Source: an uncultured Cohaesibacter sp. (GTDB lineage: Bacteria > Pseudomonadota > Alphaproteobacteria > Rhizobiales > Cohaesibacteraceae). From it: 64,000 nucleotides of DNA. Of this stretch, positions 1 to 8,187 are shown piece by piece. The stretch is from NCBI RefSeq assembly GCF_963667045.1, contig NZ_OY762934.1, positions 4,656,501-4,720,500 on the forward strand, given 5' to 3'. How positions within the stretch are numbered: the stretch's first letter is position 1; each line of letters opens with the position of its first letter. The notes under the pieces are model-generated. The model was not told the DNA's origin and made no database searches. It worked only from the letters and a program-made list of their open reading frames with translations. The translations under genes were made by a program, and so were the position numbers.

Positions 1-682
1 AGGCACGTTCGAGCGAGGACACCTCGTTGTGCACCATGACTTCAAGCTCCGAGGCGCGGGCTAGAGCGCGCTCGATGCCGTCACTCATGGAAGCGACTTC
101 GCGGCGGATCGCCTGGCCGACATTGACGACCGATTCCTTGGCGACGTTTTCCGGTTCCACCAGACGCATGGCAACCTGCGTCATGGCGTTGGAGACCTGA
201 CGCATCTCATGCGCCCGTACGACGATATAGGCCATCATGAAGAACAGGATGACGGGCAGGAAAATGCCTGCCATGGCAGCCAGAGCAGCGGGCGAATCAA
301 CGATGCCAGCGAGGCCGTCCTCTGCCAGCTGCGCGCCGCCAAATCCCATGAAGAACAGGCCGCCGCCGATGGCCACCCAGAACAGCGAAAGGATGGTGGC
401 GAATACGTAAGGGGCCGAGCTTGGTGGCTGCTGCAGGGAATGCAACAGGTGGCCGACAGACTGCTGGTCGTCGTTTGCTGGCCTTGGCTTGATCTTCTTG
501 CTGCGTGCATCAGCCTTGGCACCGGCATTTTCGCCGGATGGGTCCTTGGCGCCGTCGGCGAGGCCTTTGGCCCGATTTTCGCCCGCCTCATCGGAGACGT
601 CGAAATCCAGTTTCAAAGCATCTTCAACCGCTGACAGAGCCGCTTCTGTCGGATCCTGAATCTTTGGAGACTTCGTTACCAT
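1..682 (-). CDS. Large coiled-coil membrane protein, N-terminal part (runs off left edge)
   Basis: The frame is open from an ATG at 682 to the window edge, giving about 227 residues. The first 80 residues are charged and low in complexity. Two hydrophobic segments follow at about residues 90-112 and 128-150, and then a long helical stretch rich in Glu, Ala, Arg and Val begins (for example RREVASMSDGIERALARASE). Two membrane spans followed by a long coiled coil is the layout of the very large rhizobial proteins often labelled kinesin-like or apolipoprotein-domain proteins. No motor domain is visible and those labels say nothing about function. It is divergent from the Hpt gene to its right. 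Gene status is well supported; function is unknown. Confidence 0.75.
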   Translation of the reverse strand, partial: MVTKSPKIQDPTEAALSAVEDALKLDFDVSDEAGENRAKGLADGAKDPSGENAGAKADARSKKIKPRPANDDQQSVGHLLHSLQQPPSSAPYVFATILSLFWVAIGGGLFFMGFGGAQLAEDGLAGIVDSPAALAAMAGIFLPVILFFMMAYIVVRAHEMRQVSNAMTQVAMRLVEPENVAKESVVNVGQAIRREVASMSDGIERALARASELEVMVHNEVSSLERA

Positions 683-1225
683 GTCTGCTCTAGCCTTGTT
701 CTACTCAATACTGACTCAGTCTTGCCGTTCGCTCCGCCGCGTCTATTGCGCGGTTTTGCCTCGTGCGTCAGGCAAGCCTCCCCGTAGGGTCAAACCTAGT
801 CGTCACTGCTGCCATCCGTGTGGATGGTTTTCGCCGAATTTGTGAAAGAATGCCCGATGCTTGAAACGGGTCAAGAGACGCGAAAAACGGATAGCGGAAA
901 GTGTCCAACATACTGCGACGCATCGTACAAGGAGAGGAAAGGCAAAGGAACTACTATTTTTTTCCGCTTTGCCCAACTTGTTAACCAATCGCGCAGGAAG
1001 TCTGGGGTCTTTGTTGGATTGCGTTCTGGAGCTAAGTATTAACTATATGAATCTAAATGGATTTTATCTTGTGAAAAACAGCTTCCGGAACGGCATGGAA
1101 GGAGTGGTTGTGGAGTTAAAATATTTGTGCCGTTTTGAATCGAATCTGGCAAATATGGTTAACACGCGGTAACCATATTTGAAATTTTGTCGAATCCGGC
1201 CAATCGGCCATTCTGGCAGGGAAAA
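683..1225. other. Divergent intergenic region
   Basis: This is 540 bases between the coiled-coil gene and the Hpt gene. Short open frames occur on both strands, but none has a good ribosome site or a recognisable protein. The DNA becomes AT-rich from about 950 to 1190, holds scattered TTAAC half-sites, and ends with the inverted repeat listed separately. It probably carries promoters for both flanking genes. Confidence 0.5.
1151..1180. promoter_or_regulatory. 11-bp perfect inverted repeat upstream of the Hpt gene
   Basis: The arms AAATATGGTTA (1151-1161) and TAACCATATTT (1170-1180) are exact reverse complements around an 8-base spacer. The repeat lies 45 bases before the chosen Hpt start and no T-run follows, so an operator is likelier than a terminator. 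Each arm contains a GGTTA/TAACC core. Confidence 0.5.
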
Positions 1226-1558
1226 ATGGGCATGGATAATCAAAAAAGCAGGCTGGACCTTGAGCATCTTTCCAGACAGACGATGGGAGACGAGGCGTTG
1301 AGCCGGCAGGTTCTGTCCATTTTCATTGACCATGCGACCAGGACGATGCCGCAGCTGGAAGCCGCTACCGACGATCTTGCCAGGTTGGCGCACGGTCTCA
1401 AGGGATCGGCGAAGGGCATCGGTGCCTGGGATGTGGCCGGAGCTGCCGAGGCACTGGAAAAGATCGAAGGCAACCCGGCTGATGCCATTCGCTGCCTGAA
1501 GCAGGCTGTCGACGCAACCGTTGACGAGATTGGCCGCTATCTCACTGAGGCGCGTTGA
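1226..1558 (+). CDS. Hpt (histidine phosphotransfer) domain protein
   Basis: This is a single-domain protein of about 110 residues. The segment RLAHGLKGSAKGIGA is the Hpt signature; the histidine (about residue 56) is the expected phospho-acceptor, followed by the usual LKGSA helix. Such proteins relay phosphate between a hybrid kinase and a response regulator. The ATG at 1226 was chosen because AGGGA precedes it closely; an ATG at 1232 is equally possible, and an in-frame TTG at 1187 would add 13 unlikely residues. It lacks the second ATPase-like domain of ChpT, so it is not the known CckA-CtrA relay. Its partner kinase cannot be told from context. Confidence 0.85.
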   Translation: MGMDNQKSRLDLEHLSRQTMGDEALSRQVLSIFIDHATRTMPQLEAATDDLARLAHGLKGSAKGIGAWDVAGAAEALEKIEGNPADAIRCLKQAVDATVDEIGRYLTEAR

Positions 1559-1713
1559 CCGGGATGACCAGCTCCTCTCTGGAGACCGCTTTTTCAACAA
1601 TGGCGTGGATCGCGACAATTGTTACCCTTCGATACAATTCGTCCTCTTTGTATTCAGTCCGAAATTGTCTATATGCAGATTAATCGACCAAATCAGACCA
1701 GTGAGTTGAGTTC

Positions 1714-2034
1714 ATGCCCAAGATTACATTTATCACTTTTGATGACACGCAGTATGATGTGGAAGCCAAGGACGGCGCGACGGTAATGGAAACGGCCATC
1801 AAGAATGGCGTTCCGGGAATCGAGGCCGAATGCGGCGGCGCCTGCTCCTGTGCCACGTGCCATGTCTATGTGGACGAGGCCTGGGCGTCAAAGACTGGTG
1901 AGCCGGGTGCGATGGAAGAAGACATGCTCGACTTTGCGCAGGATGCAGATGAGCGCAGCCGCCTTTCCTGCCAGATCAAGATGACCGACGAACTGGATGG
2001 CCTTGTCGTGCGCATTCCTGAGAGTCAGGCTTGA
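1714..2034 (+). CDS. [2Fe-2S] ferredoxin, adrenodoxin type
   Basis: The protein has 106 residues. Cysteines 40, 46, 49 and 86 form the C-x5-C-x2-C ... C pattern of vertebrate/adrenodoxin-type ferredoxins, with the typical [12 protein letters not shown] segment and SRLSCQI near the fourth ligand. It would carry single electrons, commonly to cytochrome P450 or iron-sulfur assembly partners; neither is next to it. A strong hairpin terminator follows, so it looks monocistronic. Confidence 0.93.
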   Translation: MPKITFITFDDTQYDVEAKDGATVMETAIKNGVPGIEAECGGACSCATCHVYVDEAWASKTGEPGAMEEDMLDFAQDADERSRLSCQIKMTDELDGLVVRIPESQA

Positions 2035-2114
2035 GCCTGGCGGTCCTGATGGCCTGAGTGATGTCCCGAATAATGCCTTGGGCCGCTTGTACGGCTGGGG
2101 CTGGATCAGACTTG

Positions 2115-2145
2115 AAAGCGGGGGCTTGCGGGCCTCCGCTTTTTT
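2115..2145 (+). terminator. Rho-independent terminator after the ferredoxin gene
   Basis: AAAGCGGGGGC pairs with GCCTCCGCTTT over an 11-bp stem (one G-T pair) with a 6-base loop and ends in a run of six T. Confidence 0.85.
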
Positions 2146-2224
2146 AATTGAAAGCCGTCCGGCAATGCGGCAGATTGTGCCTTCTTATTTGTGAGTGTTC
2201 GATACTATTAAAACGGGAGGCCTC

Positions 2225-2872
2225 ATGACCGCTTGCTGCTCCAGATGCGGATCCGGTTCCCTTTTGGGCGGGCTCCTGCCCGTCGGTGTGCATCTGGTAT
2301 GCGGGTTGCCTGTGGTGACGCGTCAGAGGGCCAGAGTGGTGCCGTTGGCAAGCGGCGATGTGGTGGAGATCGGTTTCGGTTCGGGGCACAATCTGCCCCA
2401 CTATGACCGCAGTGCGGTCCGCAGTCTCATCGGCATCAACCCCGATGACGGCTTGCCCGATCTGGCCCGGCGGGCCATCGCCCGGCAGGACATGCCGGCA
2501 GAGCTACTCGTTGAAAGCGCCGAAGCGATGTCGCTATCATCCGAGTGTGCCGATAGCGTGGTGGTAACCTACAGCCTCTGTTCCATTCCGGATGTGATGG
2601 CAGCGCTTGGAGAAGCGCACCGTATCCTGCGGCCGAACGGGCGATTGCTGTTCTGTGAGCACGGGCTGTCGCCAAGGGCCCATGTGGCGCGGCTGCAGAA
2701 CCGGTTCAATGCGCCGTGGCGCTTTGTGGCGGCGGGGTGTCATCTCAACCGGGATACCGGCGCGCTGATCCGGGCTACCGGTTTCGAAATGGATCAGTAT
2801 GACATCTACGATCTGGGGCTGGGCACCCGGATTCTTGGTACCCACCATGTGGGCATCGCCCGCAAGCGGTAA
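2225..2872 (+). CDS. SAM-dependent methyltransferase (class I, UbiE/METTL7-like)
   Basis: This is a protein of 215 residues. VVEIGFGSGHNLPHY is motif I of class I methyltransferases, followed by an acidic-loop region and by VVVTYSLCSIPD plus EAHRILRPNGRLLFCEHG, as in the Methyltransf_11 family. CEHG before the last third and the HLNRDTGALI segment resemble METTL7-like phospholipid or small-molecule methyltransferases. The start at 2225 follows GGGAGG. A GTG at 2195 would add ten residues but lies before that ribosome site. The N-terminal CCSRCGSGS is unusual. Substrate unknown. Confidence 0.85.
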   Translation: MTACCSRCGSGSLLGGLLPVGVHLVCGLPVVTRQRARVVPLASGDVVEIGFGSGHNLPHYDRSAVRSLIGINPDDGLPDLARRAIARQDMPAELLVESAEAMSLSSECADSVVVTYSLCSIPDVMAALGEAHRILRPNGRLLFCEHGLSPRAHVARLQNRFNAPWRFVAAGCHLNRDTGALIRATGFEMDQYDIYDLGLGTRILGTHHVGIARKR

Positions 2873-2908
2873 CGGCCTGTCGTAAAGGCTGCGGGATACA
2901 CAGCCGGG

Positions 2909-4120
2909 TTATTCGGCTGCTGGTTGAGGGGCTGTCGTTGCCTTGCCGACCCATTCATGGCCTTCTTCCGGATGCCTTGGCACAAAGCGCGAGAGGATGA
3001 AGGAGATGATCGCCATGCCTGAGCCCAACAGGAACACAGCTGACGGGTTGGTCAGCCAGATGAGGCCGAAGGAAGCCGGGATGACAATGGCGGCGATGTG
3101 GTTGATGGTAAAGGCCACGCCTGCCGTCGGGGCAATATCTGCCGGGTCAGCGATCTTCTGGAAATAGGTCTTCATGGCAATCGCCATGGCAAAGAAGGCG
3201 TTATCCGCGACATAGAGTGCGGCGGCCATCCAGGGACTGGAGACAAAGGCATAGGACGTGAAGATCACGAACAGGCCGACATATTCGATGCCCAGCATTC
3301 GCCGTTCGCCGAAGTGGCCAATGAATTTGCCGATCTGGGGGGCAAAGGCCATATTGAAGAAGCAGTTGATGAAGAACAGCGCAGCGATTTCATCGACGCG
3401 ATAGCCGAACTTCTCAACCATCATGAAGCCGGCAAAGACCGTGAAGATCTGGCGGCGGGCACCGCCCATGAAAGTGAGCGCGTAATAGAGCCAGTAGCGT
3501 TTGCGCAATATCAGCTTCTTGCGCTGCGGATTGGGGGCCTCGAACTGGGGGAAGACGAACCACAGCGTAAGGATCACGATGATGGTCATCGACCCACCGA
3601 TCAGGAACACCGTCTCGTAGGACAGATGCAGCGTCTTCCAGGTGAGGAAGATGACGCCATAGGCGATCAGCTGCGCGGTTGCCGCAACTGACAGGATGCG
3701 CCCCATCATCGCCGGTGCCTTGTCCTTTGGCAGCCATTGCAGCGACAGCGACTGGTTTGCCGTCTCGTAGTAATGGAAGCCGACAGACATGATGATAGTG
3801 GAGAAATAGAGGCCGTAGATCGAGGGCAGGAAGCCCGTCATGGCAACGCCGATGCCCAAAAGGGCGAGCGCTACAAAAGCCATGGTCTGCTCTCGCATCA
3901 CCAGCAGCACGAAAATCGACGTGAAGGCCAAAAAGCCGGGAATCTCGCGGATCGATTGCTGAATGCCGATTTCCCGTCCGGTGAAGCCGACCTCGGTGAT
4001 GGCAAAATTGTTCAGCAGATTGTTCCAGCTGGCAAAGCCGAGCTGGTTTGCCGCCGCCATCAGCATGAGCAGAACGAAGGGTGTGCGCCAGGAGCTGGCG
4101 GGTGCGGCAGGGGCTTTCAT
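2909..4120 (-). CDS. MFS transporter
   Basis: The protein has 403 residues and about twelve hydrophobic segments, with a weak duplicated six-helix pattern and basic loops such as QRKKLILRKRYW between the halves. It belongs to the major facilitator superfamily by architecture; no substrate-specific motif is recognisable. It lies 128 bases downstream of ycjF on the same strand and may be cotranscribed, but nothing in the sequence ties it functionally to that pair. It converges on the methyltransferase gene with only 36 bases between the stops. Confidence 0.85.
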   Translation of the reverse strand: MKAPAAPASSWRTPFVLLMLMAAANQLGFASWNNLLNNFAITEVGFTGREIGIQQSIREIPGFLAFTSIFVLLVMREQTMAFVALALLGIGVAMTGFLPSIYGLYFSTIIMSVGFHYYETANQSLSLQWLPKDKAPAMMGRILSVAATAQLIAYGVIFLTWKTLHLSYETVFLIGGSMTIIVILTLWFVFPQFEAPNPQRKKLILRKRYWLYYALTFMGGARRQIFTVFAGFMMVEKFGYRVDEIAALFFINCFFNMAFAPQIGKFIGHFGERRMLGIEYVGLFVIFTSYAFVSSPWMAAALYVADNAFFAMAIAMKTYFQKIADPADIAPTAGVAFTINHIAAIVIPASFGLIWLTNPSAVFLLGSGMAIISFILSRFVPRHPEEGHEWVGKATTAPQPAAE

Positions 4121-4248
4121 GGCAGGGCCTTTTTGAAAAGGAACGCGGAGAGGCCTGTTATCTAGCAGGTCCCCGTCGTCGGCGTCAAATAAAGAAAATT
4201 GATTGACGGCCCCGGTGCCTCTTATGGTTGGTGGCGTGCTGTGCCCGT

Positions 4249-5364
4249 CTATTTCCCGGCTGCGTCAGGGGCGCTGGCGGTTTCCTGCTTTTCCATCTCC
4301 TCGGAGGTGGCGCGAAGGGTCTTTATGACGGCTCCCAGTTGCGGCTGGGCTTCGGTCTTGAAGGGCATCGGCCGACAGAGGGCTATGGTCGTCAGACCGA
4401 TGCGCGCGGTGAGGATGCCGTTGAGCAGGCCCTCGCCGAGCTTGGCCGAGAGACGGGCGGCAAGGCCGTGACCGATGATCTGTTGCAACAGGCTTTCGCC
4501 AGCAGCCATGCCACCTGTCACCGCCAGATGGCTGGCGATATGCCCGGTCAGACGCAGCATGGCGACGAAGCCGGGGCGGTTGCCGTAGCTCTCGGCGATG
4601 AAGCGGACCATGCGCACGGTCTCCACCAGCACGACGATGACATCGAACAGGGCTCGGGGGCTGAGTGCCGTGACGACGGCCACCCGCTTGGCGGCCTGAT
4701 GGACCCTGTGGGTCACCAGCCTGTCGATCGGCGGCATCAGTAGCTGCTCGGTCTGGGCGAGAATATCCTCTCTGTCAAAGAGGTGCGGCAGGTCCTGCTT
4801 GAGGGCTTGTCGGGCGCGGAACAGGGAGGGCTGTTCCTGATAAAGCGCGAGCAGATCATTGGCGATCTTCATGGCGTCCTTTCGGTCGCCGTCTTTATAG
4901 ATGACCTCAACTTCCGCGCGCAGGTGGTCGAGGCGGGCAAGACGCCGCAGGGCCAGCAGCTCGCGACCGATGAAGAAAAGAAGCGACAGAATGGCGATGG
5001 CAACAAGGGCCAGACCGGCCCAGCCGAGATAGTCCCAGCGGGCGAACAGATCCCGTACCAGGGTGTCGAGCCAAAGCCCGATGGCAAGGGAAATGATGCC
5101 GGACAGGGCGCTCCAGAACAGCACGGAAAGCGACCAGCCACGTTTGCGCACCGGCTTGTAGCGTGGTTCGCTCTCTGCGTTGATCTTGTCGAAATAGTCT
5201 TCGCTGTCGGGGGTGAAATCCCGCGAGATGGAAAGCGTCGCACCGGTGTCCGGGGCCGGGCGGGCGATGTCGTCGCCATAGGCGCCGCGATCCAGTTTCA
5301 CGGCGCGCGGGGCGCGGCTTTGATGGCTGGTCTTGTCCTGCCCGGAGGCATTGTCCTTGGTCAT
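4249..5364 (-). CDS. ycjF: YcjF-like membrane protein (TIGR01620/DUF697)
   Basis: The protein has 371 residues. The first 100 residues are hydrophilic, followed by two membrane spans (LSVLFWSALSGIISLAIGLWL and GLALVAIAILSLLFFIGREL) and a helical C-terminal DUF697 domain. Its start overlaps the ycjX stop by four bases (ATGA), so the two are translationally coupled, as in many proteobacteria. The pair is often induced by envelope stress, but its biochemical role is unclear. Identification rests on the partner gene, length and topology. Confidence 0.88.
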   Translation of the reverse strand: MTKDNASGQDKTSHQSRAPRAVKLDRGAYGDDIARPAPDTGATLSISRDFTPDSEDYFDKINAESEPRYKPVRKRGWSLSVLFWSALSGIISLAIGLWLDTLVRDLFARWDYLGWAGLALVAIAILSLLFFIGRELLALRRLARLDHLRAEVEVIYKDGDRKDAMKIANDLLALYQEQPSLFRARQALKQDLPHLFDREDILAQTEQLLMPPIDRLVTHRVHQAAKRVAVVTALSPRALFDVIVVLVETVRMVRFIAESYGNRPGFVAMLRLTGHIASHLAVTGGMAAGESLLQQIIGHGLAARLSAKLGEGLLNGILTARIGLTTIALCRPMPFKTEAQPQLGAVIKTLRATSEEMEKQETASAPDAAGK

Positions 5365-6920
5365 TTCAGAATGTCTCCCAGCAGATAGTCAAGTGCCCTG
5401 TCCAGCCGGATGTGGGGCAGCGAGCGGGCAACGCCGTTGGCGTCCTTGTCGAGCTCGGGCGGTCGGAATCGGACAAAGCAGAGCGGGTCTTCGAACAGGG
5501 ACTGTTGTTGAGATTTTGAGTCAACGTGGGCCGGATCTTCTTCACGTGTTGACTCCGCTTTTGCGGTGTACGTGGCTTCAGAAACTGATTCAAGATGTTT
5601 GAAAACTGATTCAGGATTCTTCGGTAAGTCTCCGGGGAATAAAGCGAATTCCGTTTCTCCGTCGAATTCATCCTCTCCCAGAGATTCACCTTTCATCGGG
5701 ATGCCGATCAGCGAAGGTAATTCTTCTCCCTCAACGGTCAGAGTGGCCTCGCGGGTGGCTCTGACTGCGGCAATGGCCATGGTCTCATAGTCGGCACCGG
5801 AGGCTTCCACCCGCTTGGCGGCCCGCTCGACAAGACGGCTGAGGATGTGCTCCAGACGGTCGTGCGAGGTATGGTGCAGATGGTCGGCCTTGGTTGCGGC
5901 AAAGAGAATTTTGTCGATGCGGCGGGAGACCAGATTGCGCAGCCAGAAATGCGAGCCTGGACGGAAGGCGCGCAGGATTTCGGTTATGGTATCTTCCAGC
6001 TCGGCCAGTGTCTCGGGCCCTTCGTTGAGGGCGGCAAGCAGGTCGATGAGAACAATCTGCCGGTCAAGTCGGGCGAAGTGATCGCGATAGAAGGGCTGCA
6101 CGATGGAGCTCTTGTAGGCCTCGAAGCGGCGCTCCATCATGGCCCACAGGCTCTTCCTGTCCTTGCTGTAAAGACTGTCCGGCAGGGGGGCGAAGGTGAG
6201 CGCCGGGCTGTCCTGCAGATCGCCGGGCATCAGGAAGCGTCCCGGCGTCAGAAGCGCATAGGCACCACGCGCCTGTTTGGCCTTCAGCAGATACGCGGTA
6301 AAGTTGCTGGCTGTCTGACGGGCGATGGTTTCAAGCAGTGGCTCGTCGCCGCGCTCCTCTTCCTCGACCATGGCGCCGATACCGTCGGAGAAGTGAGTCC
6401 AGTCCTTTGAATGGGGGCGGTAGAGCGGCTGGCTGGCTTGTCGGAAGGAGCGCTCGGACCAGCTCCTGAAGCTGTGGTCCATCAGGGTGAGGTCGAGCAG
6501 CCACTCGCCCGGATAGTCGACAATGTCAAGGGCCAGGCGATCGGAGCGGAAGGTGCGCTTGAGGGTGTCCCGCGACTGGTATCTCAGTGACAGGCGCACC
6601 TGACTGGTGCGGCTGGTTGAGGAGGGCCAGACCCGATGGTCGGTGAGATCGGCGATGTGATCCTCATAGCGGAAGCGGGGAGTGAGATTGTCCGGCTGCG
6701 GGCTGATCTCGGCAGAGCCGATGCGACCCGTCGCGTGGGCCTCGAAACGGGGCAGGCGGCCGCCGTGAATGATGTTGTGCAGGCTTGACGAGATGAAGAT
6801 GGTCTTGCCTGCCCGGGCGAGCCCCGTGACGCCCAGCCGGATGGAGGGCTCGGTCATGTCACTCGCGAAATCGGCGAGGTTGGCCGTGGCAATGCGAATT
6901 TCTTCCAGGACTTTCATCAT
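5361..6920 (-). CDS. ycjX: YcjX-like P-loop GTPase/ATPase (DUF463)
   Basis: The protein has 519 residues. The Walker A motif GLARAGKT lies at residues 33-40, and FISSSLHNIIHGGRLPRF just after it is typical of the YcjX family, as is LDIVDYPGEWLLDL, the DxxG-type region. The C-terminal half includes LIDLLAALNEGPETL and FAATKADHLH, where TKAD resembles a guanine-specificity NKxD motif. About residues 410-480 are acidic and variable. It forms an operon with the membrane protein YcjF. Confidence 0.92.
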   Translation of the reverse strand: MMKVLEEIRIATANLADFASDMTEPSIRLGVTGLARAGKTIFISSSLHNIIHGGRLPRFEAHATGRIGSAEISPQPDNLTPRFRYEDHIADLTDHRVWPSSTSRTSQVRLSLRYQSRDTLKRTFRSDRLALDIVDYPGEWLLDLTLMDHSFRSWSERSFRQASQPLYRPHSKDWTHFSDGIGAMVEEEERGDEPLLETIARQTASNFTAYLLKAKQARGAYALLTPGRFLMPGDLQDSPALTFAPLPDSLYSKDRKSLWAMMERRFEAYKSSIVQPFYRDHFARLDRQIVLIDLLAALNEGPETLAELEDTITEILRAFRPGSHFWLRNLVSRRIDKILFAATKADHLHHTSHDRLEHILSRLVERAAKRVEASGADYETMAIAAVRATREATLTVEGEELPSLIGIPMKGESLGEDEFDGETEFALFPGDLPKNPESVFKHLESVSEATYTAKAESTREEDPAHVDSKSQQQSLFEDPLCFVRFRPPELDKDANGVARSLPHIRLDRALDYLLGDILK

Positions 6921-7065
6921 TCCGCCTCTCAGGAGCCATTGCGTGTGACCGCCGGGTATGGGGCGTCACATTTGCTCTCCTAGCATGTAGGCGACGGAAC
7001 ACAAGATTGCAATCAGGACTGGCTCAAATGGTCGGCGGCGAGGCCCGACCTTCTCTGGCGTCTTG

Positions 7066-7635
7066 TCAGCGGCGGAAGAAGGTGGGGGCCGGGTTCTCCA
7101 CGATCAGTTCGTCTTCGCTGCTATCGATGTCCCTGGGCTTGATGAAGTCAACCAGATGACCAGAGCCCTTGGAGATGGCGTGCCAGTCGGGAATGTTGAA
7201 TTCCAGCACGGCAAGAGCAGCGGTTGGATATTTGACCCGCATCTGCATGATGAGGTCGGGATTGCCTGATCCGGCCAGTTCGATGGCGATATTCTGCAGT
7301 CCGACATTGTGGCCCACGATCATCAGGTTGCGGCTGTCTTTGGCGTGCTCCCTGAGGATGGCCAGATAGTCGGGCGTGTTGCCCTCATAGAGTGCGTCCA
7401 GAAGCCGGAGGCTCACATCGCCCTTGAGGCTGGGGATGATGCCGGCCATGGTCTCTTTGGTTCGCTGGGCTGAAGAACAGAGAATGCGGTCGGGATTGTA
7501 GTGACGTGCCTTCATGACGCGGCCGATCTTTGGCGTGTCTTTCTGGCCGCGCCTGCTCAGCGGGCGATCGAAGTCGTGCAGGGAAGGGTCCGACCAGGAT
7601 GATTTTGCGTGTCGCAGCAGAAAAAGCCTCAGCAT
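7066..7635 (-). CDS. SixA-like histidine phosphatase
   Basis: This is a histidine-phosphatase-fold protein of 189 residues. RLFLLRHAKSSW at the N-terminus holds the catalytic RHA motif, and LMIVGHNVGLQNI carries the second histidine. Short family members like this include SixA, which removes phosphate from phosphohistidine on Hpt domains or PTS proteins. Whether it acts on the Hpt protein 6 kb away is speculation. It is monocistronic as far as can be seen. Confidence 0.87.
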   Translation of the reverse strand: MLRLFLLRHAKSSWSDPSLHDFDRPLSRRGQKDTPKIGRVMKARHYNPDRILCSSAQRTKETMAGIIPSLKGDVSLRLLDALYEGNTPDYLAILREHAKDSRNLMIVGHNVGLQNIAIELAGSGNPDLIMQMRVKYPTAALAVLEFNIPDWHAISKGSGHLVDFIKPRDIDSSEDELIVENPAPTFFRR

Positions 7636-8187
7636 CGTATTTCTGTCTCCCGTTGTCGTCTTCGTGAAGGAAGGTCAGTCCAAAACATCTGTCGCGTGTC
7701 ACTCGCGTGGGCGGGCTTCCGGCACCGGCTAGCGCAGGGCTAAACGCTCAGATCTTGGTCTGTCTTGATATGAGCTGTCAACCTCGCCAGAGCGGAAGGC
7801 TCCTTTTGCAAAGGATGGCCCAGCCGTCCGGCAACGCTTTATGAGCGCAAGAAGGCAACATTTTCATGACAGTCTGTACAGTCTGTCGGGTTTTGGCCAT
7901 TTCTTCGCGCTGTTGGCGGATCGGGGAAGCGTGGTCCGGGGCGAGTTGAGCCGGCTCCTGTCGGTGCGGGGGAAGAACAGGGCGCGATTCCATCTTGGCA
8001 GTTTGGCTGAACTACCATTGCAATTTTTTCCGACATGTGTCCGCTGTGGGAAAGAAATTGCCTACTTAACAAAGGGTTAATAAAGGTAAGTGTCTGAATT
8101 TATAAAAATATTTCTGAATGTTAAAATTGGCCCGCTTTTTGCAAAGTCGGTGGTAATCTGATTTGTATCTGGTCAAAGGGATGTACC
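7636..8187. other. 550-base region ahead of flgE
   Basis: No convincing gene was found. A 79-codon plus-strand frame (7841-8080) lacks a ribosome site and resembles nothing known. The tandem CAGTCTGTACAGTCTGT lies at about 7871. The right third turns AT-rich and holds the CtrA-type box and the flgE promoter. Confidence 0.5.
8066..8080. promoter_or_regulatory. CtrA-type box upstream of flgE
   Basis: TTAACAAAGGGTTAA is an exact match to TTAA-N7-TTAA, the binding consensus of the response regulator CtrA. It lies about 110 bases before the flgE start. CckA, which feeds phosphate to CtrA, is encoded at 39.2 kb. Confidence 0.65.

Noticed and set aside
710-720. Palindrome ACTGACTCAGT upstream of the coiled-coil gene
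   Set aside because: It is short and without supporting context; chance is a fair explanation.
1159-1174. TTAACACGCGGTAACC before the Hpt gene as a CtrA box
   Set aside because: The second half-site does not fit the seven-base spacing; the stretch is better explained as an inverted repeat.
7841-8080. A 79-codon frame before flgE
   Set aside because: It has no ribosome site, no family match and runs across the CtrA box into the flgE promoter.
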